This document shows, piece after piece, positions 59,815 through 64,000 of a DNA stretch of 64,000 bases. Positions within the stretch are counted from its first letter, which is position 1; every line of letters begins with the position of its first letter. Below the pieces are notes generated by a model that did no database searches, was not told the origin of the DNA, and saw only the letters and a program-made list of their open reading frames with translations. The stretch is from Reyranella sp. (GTDB lineage: Bacteria; Pseudomonadota; Alphaproteobacteria; Reyranellales; Reyranellaceae): NCBI RefSeq assembly GCF_004297405.1, contig NZ_SCVC01000042.1, forward strand, positions 186,001-250,000, written 5' to 3'. A program made the translations under genes and the position numbers.

Positions 59815-60609
59815 ATGACTGCGGCTTTTGCGTCTATGTCCCCGGTGTTGGCCGGGGTGCTGGCCAGCCTTCTGGCAGGGCTTGCAACCGCGATCGGCGC
59901 TTTGCCCATTCTGGTTGTTCGGAAGCTCTCGGACGGGGCGCAGGATGTCATGCTGGGCTTTGCCGCTGGCGTGATGCTGGCGGCGTCGTTCTTCTCCCTT
60001 ATCATCCCGGGGCTCGACGTCGCGCAGGCGCAGGGCATGACCAAGCTGGGCGCGGTCAGCCTCGTCATTGGCGGCATCCTTCTTGGGGCGACGAGCCTCT
60101 GGCTGGTCCATCGCTATGTGCCGCATGAACATTTCGTCCTGGGTCGCGAAGGGCCGCTGGCGCTGCGGATTCGGCGGATCTGGCTCTTCGTCGTCGCGAT
60201 CACGCTGCACAATTTTCCCGAGGGGCTAGCGGTCGGCGTCGGCTTCGGCGGTGACGATATCGGCAAGGCTGTCGCGCTCGGGATCGGCATCGGGCTGCAG
60301 AACATGCCCGAAGGCCTTGCGGTGGCCGTCGCCCTGCTCACGCTGAACTACAGCAAGGCGCAAGCGTTTCTGGTGGCGCTTCTGACGGGATTGGTCGAGC
60401 CGATCGGGGGGCTGCTGGGGGGCGGCGCCGTCACCGTGGCGCAATCGCTGTTGCCCTGGGGGCTGGCCTACGCAGCCGGTGCGATGATCTTCGTCATCAG
60501 CGACGAGATCATTCCCGAAACCCATCGCCGCGGTTTCGAAAACCACGGCACGGTAGGTCTGATGATCGGTCTGGTGGTGATGATGTTCCTGGACGTCATG
60601 CTGGGCTGA
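59815..60609 (+). CDS. ZIP family metal transporter (GufA/ZupT-like)
   Basis: A 264-residue inner-membrane protein with about eight hydrophobic segments. The metal-site motifs are HNFPEGLAVGVGFGG in TM4 and QNMPEGLAVAVALL in TM5, as in bacterial ZIP transporters of the GufA group. It moves zinc or other divalent metals into the cytoplasm. The ATG at 59815 follows GGGAG; a GTG at 59800 would add five residues. It ends before a strong hairpin. Confidence 0.9.
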   Translation: MTAAFASMSPVLAGVLASLLAGLATAIGALPILVVRKLSDGAQDVMLGFAAGVMLAASFFSLIIPGLDVAQAQGMTKLGAVSLVIGGILLGATSLWLVHRYVPHEHFVLGREGPLALRIRRIWLFVVAITLHNFPEGLAVGVGFGGDDIGKAVALGIGIGLQNMPEGLAVAVALLTLNYSKAQAFLVALLTGLVEPIGGLLGGGAVTVAQSLLPWGLAYAAGAMIFVISDEIIPETHRRGFENHGTVGLMIGLVVMMFLDVMLG

Positions 60610-60624
60610 TGACGCAGGAAAGGT

Positions 60625-60654
60625 CGCCTCCCCCAGTCGAAGCCGGGGGAGGCG
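60625..60654. terminator. bidirectional hairpin terminator between ZIP gene and fadA-like gene
   Basis: CGCCTCCCCC (60625-60634) and GGGGGAGGCG (60645-60654) are perfect 10-base arms around a 10-base loop. It lies 16 bases after the ZIP gene stop and 13 before the end of the thiolase gene, serving both. T-tracts are weak. Confidence 0.75.
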
Positions 60655-60667
60655 AAACGTCTTTACC

Positions 60668-61858
60668 TTACTGCACGACCTCGAACAGGCCGGCCGCGCC
60701 CATGCCACCACCGATGCACATGGTGACGACGACGTTCTTGGCCTTGCGGCGACGGCCCTCGAGCAGGGCGTGGCCGACGCAGCGGGCGCCGGTCATGCCG
60801 AACGGATGGCCGATTGAGATCGAGCCGCCGTTGACGTTCAGCTTGTCGTTGGGAATGCCGAGCTTATCGCGGCAGTAGAGCACCTGCACGGCGAAGGCTT
60901 CGTTCAGCTCCCAGAGGTCGATATCGTCCATCTTGAGGCCGAACCGCTTCAGGAGCTTCGGCACGGCATAGACTGGACCGATGCCCATCTCGTCGGGCTC
61001 GCAGCCGGCCACGACCAGGCCCTTGTAGATGCCGAGCGGCGTCAGGCCGCGCTTGGCGGCTTCGGCGTCGCTCATGACGACCGCAGCCGAGGCGCCGTCG
61101 GAGAGCTGGCTGGCGTTACCGGCGGTGATCCACTTGTCGGGACCCATGACCGGCTGCAGCTTGGCCAAGCCCTCAATGGTCGTCTCGGGACGGTTACCTT
61201 CGTCCTTGGTGAGCTTGGTCTTCTTCTTCGACGTCTCGTTGGTGTTCTTGTCCGTGACGAGCATCTCGGTTTCCATCGCCACGATCTCGTCGTCGAACTT
61301 GCCGGCCTGCTGCGCCGCCGCGGTGCGGAGCTGGCTCTGCAGCGAATACTGATCCTGAGCTTCGCGGCTGATGTTGTAGCGGCCGGCCACCGTGTCGGCC
61401 GTCTGGATCATCGAGTGATAGATGCCCGGCACATGCTCCTTGACCCAGGGATTGACCAGACGGTTCTTGTTGCCGCCCGGTGGGCCTTGGACCAGCGAGA
61501 TCGACTCGAGACCGCCGCCGATGACGACGGTGGCCTTGTCGACCAGCACGCGCTGCGCGGCCATCGAAATGGTCTGCAAGCCCGAGGAGCAGAAGCGGTT
61601 CACCGTGACGCCCGAGACGCTGACCGGGGCGCCGGCGCGGATCGCCGCGACGCGCGCCACGTTCGAGCCGGTCGTGCCTTCCGGCGCGCCGCAGCCCATG
61701 ATCACGTCTTCGATTTCGGCCAGGTCGACCTTGGCGCGCTCGGCGGCGTGCTTGATCACATGCGCGCCCATGTCGGCGCCATGGGTGTCGTTGAAGATGC
61801 CCCGGAATGCCTTGCCGATCGGCGTGCGGGCAGTCGAGACGATAACGGCATCAGCCAT
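60668..61858 (-). CDS. fadA: acetyl-CoA C-acyltransferase (thiolase, FadA-like)
   Basis: A 396-residue thiolase that cleaves 3-ketoacyl-CoA. The nucleophile Cys sits in NRFCSSGLQTISM, the His in GGSISIGHPFGMTGAR and the second Cys in VVTMCIGGGMGAAGLFE. It lies 25 bases downstream of the fadB-type gene on the same strand; together they carry out the last three steps of beta-oxidation. The ATG at 61858 has GGAGG eight bases upstream; the frame running to 62014 lies within fadB. Confidence 0.92.
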   Translation of the reverse strand: MADAVIVSTARTPIGKAFRGIFNDTHGADMGAHVIKHAAERAKVDLAEIEDVIMGCGAPEGTTGSNVARVAAIRAGAPVSVSGVTVNRFCSSGLQTISMAAQRVLVDKATVVIGGGLESISLVQGPPGGNKNRLVNPWVKEHVPGIYHSMIQTADTVAGRYNISREAQDQYSLQSQLRTAAAQQAGKFDDEIVAMETEMLVTDKNTNETSKKKTKLTKDEGNRPETTIEGLAKLQPVMGPDKWITAGNASQLSDGASAAVVMSDAEAAKRGLTPLGIYKGLVVAGCEPDEMGIGPVYAVPKLLKRFGLKMDDIDLWELNEAFAVQVLYCRDKLGIPNDKLNVNGGSISIGHPFGMTGARCVGHALLEGRRRKAKNVVVTMCIGGGMGAAGLFEVVQ

Positions 61859-61883
61859 TTTATTTTCCTCCGGTTCGAATTGA

Positions 61884-63980
61884 TCAGACGGTAGAGAACT
61901 TCTTGCCTTCCTGCACCAGCTTCTTGAGAAGCGGGGCGGGCTCCCAGAACGGGTCGCCGGAGGCGTCACGATACCTAAGCAGAGCATCGTGAATGGTCTT
62001 GAGACCCACGACATTGTCGGCCCACCACATCGGGCCGCCGCGATAGACCGGCCAGCCGTAGCCGTTGACCCAGATCACGTCGATGTCGAGCGCGCGCTGC
62101 GCCATGCCTTCTTCCAGGATCTTGGCGCCCTCGTTCACCATCGGGAAGAGAGCACGCTCCATGATTTCCTGATCGGAGATGGCGCGACGGGTGATGCCGA
62201 GCTTCTTCGAGGTCTCCTCGATGATCTTCTCGACCTCGGGATCGGGGATCGGCGTGCGGTCCGGCAGGTTGTACTTATAGTAACCCGCGCCGGTCTTCTG
62301 GCCGAAGCGGCCGAGCTCGCAGATCGCGTCGGCAACGTAGCCGGTGTAGCGCACGTTGCGCTTTTCCTTCTCCTTCTTGCCCTGGCGGATGCGCCAGCCC
62401 ACGTCGTTGCCGGCGAGGTCGCTCATCGCGAAGGGGCCCATCGGGAAGCCGAAATCGTAGACCACCTTGTCGATCTGCTGGGGAAGGGCACCTTCCTCCA
62501 TCATGTAGGCCGACTGCACGCCACGCATGCGCAGCATGCGGTTGCCGACGAAGCCTTCGCAGACACCGACCAGCACGGGGATCTTGCCGATCTTCTTGGA
62601 GAAGGACATGACCGTGGCGATGACGTCCTTCTCGGTCGCCTTGCCGCGCACGTTCTCCAGGAGCTTCATGACGTTGGCCGGAGAGAAGAAATGCATGCCG
62701 ATCACGTCGCCAGGACGTTGCGTGTAGTTGGCGATCTGGTTGACGTCGAGGCCCGAGGTGTTCGTGGCCAGGATGGCGCCGGGCTTGGTGACCTCGTCCA
62801 GCTTCTTGAAGACGGTTTCCTTGACCTCCATGGTCTCGAACACCGCTTCGATCACGAGGTCGACGTCCTTGAGGTCGTTGTAGTCGAGGGTCGGCGTGAT
62901 CAGCGCCATGCGCTTCTCGACATCCTCGGCCTTCATGCCGCCGCGCTTGGCGGTGTTCTCGTAGTTGGTGCGGATCGTCTTGAGACCGCGGTCGAGCGCC
63001 TCCTGAGAGGTTTCGAGCAGGGTGACCGGTACGCCGGCATTGGCGAAGTTCATGGCGATGCCGCCACCCATCGTGCCGGCACCGATGATGCCGCCGGTCT
63101 TGATCGTGCGCTGCGGCGTGTCGGACGGCACGTCGAGCACCTTGGCCGCTTCGCGCTCGGCGAAGAAGTAATAACGCTGTGCCGCCGATTCCGACGAGGT
63201 CAGGAGTTCGACGAACAGTTCGCGCTCACGCTTCATGCCTTCGTCGAACGGCAGTTCGACGGCGGCCCGCACGCACTTGATGATGTTCCACGGCGCCTTG
63301 AAGCCTCGCGCCTTGCGGGCGATCGCCTTCTCGGTCTCGGCGAAGAGGTCCGGCGATTCAAGGGTGACGCTGAGGTCGCGGATCCGTCGCCGCGGCGCCT
63401 TCTGGGCCAGCAGCACCTCGGTGTGGGCGATCGCGCCCTTCAGCAGGTCGTCACCCTCGACGAGGGCGTCGACGATGCCCTTGTTCTTGGCTTCGGGAGC
63501 GGGGATGTGACGGCCCGAGAGGATGGCGTCGAGCGCGTACTTGGCGCCGGTGAGGCGGGGCAGGCGCTGGGTGCCGCCGGCGCCCGGCAGGAGGCCGAGA
63601 TGGACTTCCGGCAGGCCGAGGCGCGTGCTGGGCAGCGCCACGCGATAGTGAGCGCCCAGCGCCGTCTCGAGGCCGCCGCCCAGTGGCGTGCCGTGCAGAG
63701 CGGCCACGACCAGCTTGGGCGAGTTCTCCATGGTGGCGATGACGTCGTTCAGGTTGGCGCCCTTGGGCGGCTTGCCGAACTCGCGGATATCGGCACCGGC
63801 AATGAAGGTGCGGCCGCCGCCTATCAGCACGATGGCGTCGACGTTGGGATCCTGGGCGAAGGCGTCGATGCCTTCCTTGATACCGTCACGCACGGCCGCC
63901 GCCAGCGCGTTCACCGGCGGATTGTTGATGGTAAGAATACCGATGCGCCCCTCTGTGGAGCGGATGACTGCGTCGGACAT
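61884..63980 (-). CDS. fadB: multifunctional 3-hydroxyacyl-CoA dehydrogenase/enoyl-CoA hydratase (FadB/FadJ-like)
   Basis: A 698-residue bifunctional enzyme. The N-terminal crotonase domain (about 1-190) has the oxyanion loop FIAGADIREF, HGTPLGGGLETALGAHYRVA and the catalytic Glu in LPEVHLGLLPGAGGTQRL. The dehydrogenase domain (from about 295) has the NAD motif IIGAGTMGGGIAMNFANAG, then MHFFSPANVMKLLE and the catalytic helix region ending in GFVGNRML. C-terminal 3HCDH domains follow. It hydrates enoyl-CoA and oxidises the hydroxyacyl-CoA. First gene of the fadB-fadA operon; GGGAAGAA precedes the start. Confidence 0.93.
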   Translation of the reverse strand: MSDAVIRSTEGRIGILTINNPPVNALAAAVRDGIKEGIDAFAQDPNVDAIVLIGGGRTFIAGADIREFGKPPKGANLNDVIATMENSPKLVVAALHGTPLGGGLETALGAHYRVALPSTRLGLPEVHLGLLPGAGGTQRLPRLTGAKYALDAILSGRHIPAPEAKNKGIVDALVEGDDLLKGAIAHTEVLLAQKAPRRRIRDLSVTLESPDLFAETEKAIARKARGFKAPWNIIKCVRAAVELPFDEGMKRERELFVELLTSSESAAQRYYFFAEREAAKVLDVPSDTPQRTIKTGGIIGAGTMGGGIAMNFANAGVPVTLLETSQEALDRGLKTIRTNYENTAKRGGMKAEDVEKRMALITPTLDYNDLKDVDLVIEAVFETMEVKETVFKKLDEVTKPGAILATNTSGLDVNQIANYTQRPGDVIGMHFFSPANVMKLLENVRGKATEKDVIATVMSFSKKIGKIPVLVGVCEGFVGNRMLRMRGVQSAYMMEEGALPQQIDKVVYDFGFPMGPFAMSDLAGNDVGWRIRQGKKEKEKRNVRYTGYVADAICELGRFGQKTGAGYYKYNLPDRTPIPDPEVEKIIEETSKKLGITRRAISDQEIMERALFPMVNEGAKILEEGMAQRALDIDVIWVNGYGWPVYRGGPMWWADNVVGLKTIHDALLRYRDASGDPFWEPAPLLKKLVQEGKKFSTV

Positions 63981-64000
63981 GGACGTTCTTCCCTGATAAG

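Noticed and set aside
1..64000. Horizontal transfer or mobile element signs
   Set aside because: I saw no transposase, integrase, terminal repeats or tRNA boundary. By eye the codon use looks even across the window; a proper composition scan was not possible here.

Overview
This 64 kb window is one contiguous piece of a high-GC alphaproteobacterial chromosome. Evidence for that is a TamA/TamB pair, a small aa3-type cytochrome oxidase subunit IV, many tricarboxylate (Bug), TRAP and ABC solute receptors, CaiB/BaiF and FadBA enzymes, and a FixL-like sensor. A Reyranella-like or other soil and water Rhodospirillales/Hyphomicrobiales relative would fit, but that is inference. I see no rRNA, tRNA, CRISPR array, insertion sequence or phage gene. 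Genes are packed tightly, with many ATGA start/stop overlaps, and no gap exceeds about 210 bases.

Layout. 1-12.5 kb: uptake and acyl-CoA genes: a partial TRAP receptor, two tandem Bug receptors, a degenerate SDR, an alpha/beta hydrolase, a crotonase/CoA-transferase operon, a Fe(III)-type ABC operon with two receptor genes, and a THI5-like receptor. 12.5-17.7 kb: small housekeeping genes, an M23 peptidase with a split catalytic domain, an APC permease and a first DUF4239 membrane protein. 17.7-20.0 kb: a three-gene RiPP cluster consisting of a Trp-X-Asn repeat precursor, a GrrM/OscB-like radical SAM/SPASM maturase and a secreted partner. 20.2-28.4 kb: a cupin, a racemase-family gene broken by an amber codon, then a signalling island with two histidine kinases, three response regulators and a Cys-to-Ser pseudo-phosphatase. 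28.4-40.5 kb: an FkbM methyltransferase, a second DUF4239 protein, a membrane Ser/Thr kinase, a pepsin-like aspartic protease homologue and tamA-tamB. 40.6-48.6 kb: a metallo-hydrolase operon with an orphan form II CoxL, a secreted protein and a TPR protein that share an FNR/FixK-type box, an FtsJ-like methyltransferase and a LysR regulator. 48.6-56.2 kb: a LysR-linked operon with a polyamine-type ABC importer and a multi-subunit flavin/iron-sulfur amine oxidase. 56.3-64 kb: GFA, GST, GNAT, a flavin hydroxy-acid oxidase, a ZIP transporter and the fadB-fadA beta-oxidation operon.

The standout is the RiPP cluster at 17703-20032. Its precursor ends in ten Trp-X-Asn motifs beside a matching radical SAM enzyme, as expected for three-residue cyclophane (triceptide) peptides. 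Other notable items are the kinase-coupled pseudo-phosphatase, the FixL-like PAS domain together with an exact TTGAT-N4-ATCAA box, the bacterial pepsin homologue, and the amber stop in the racemase gene.
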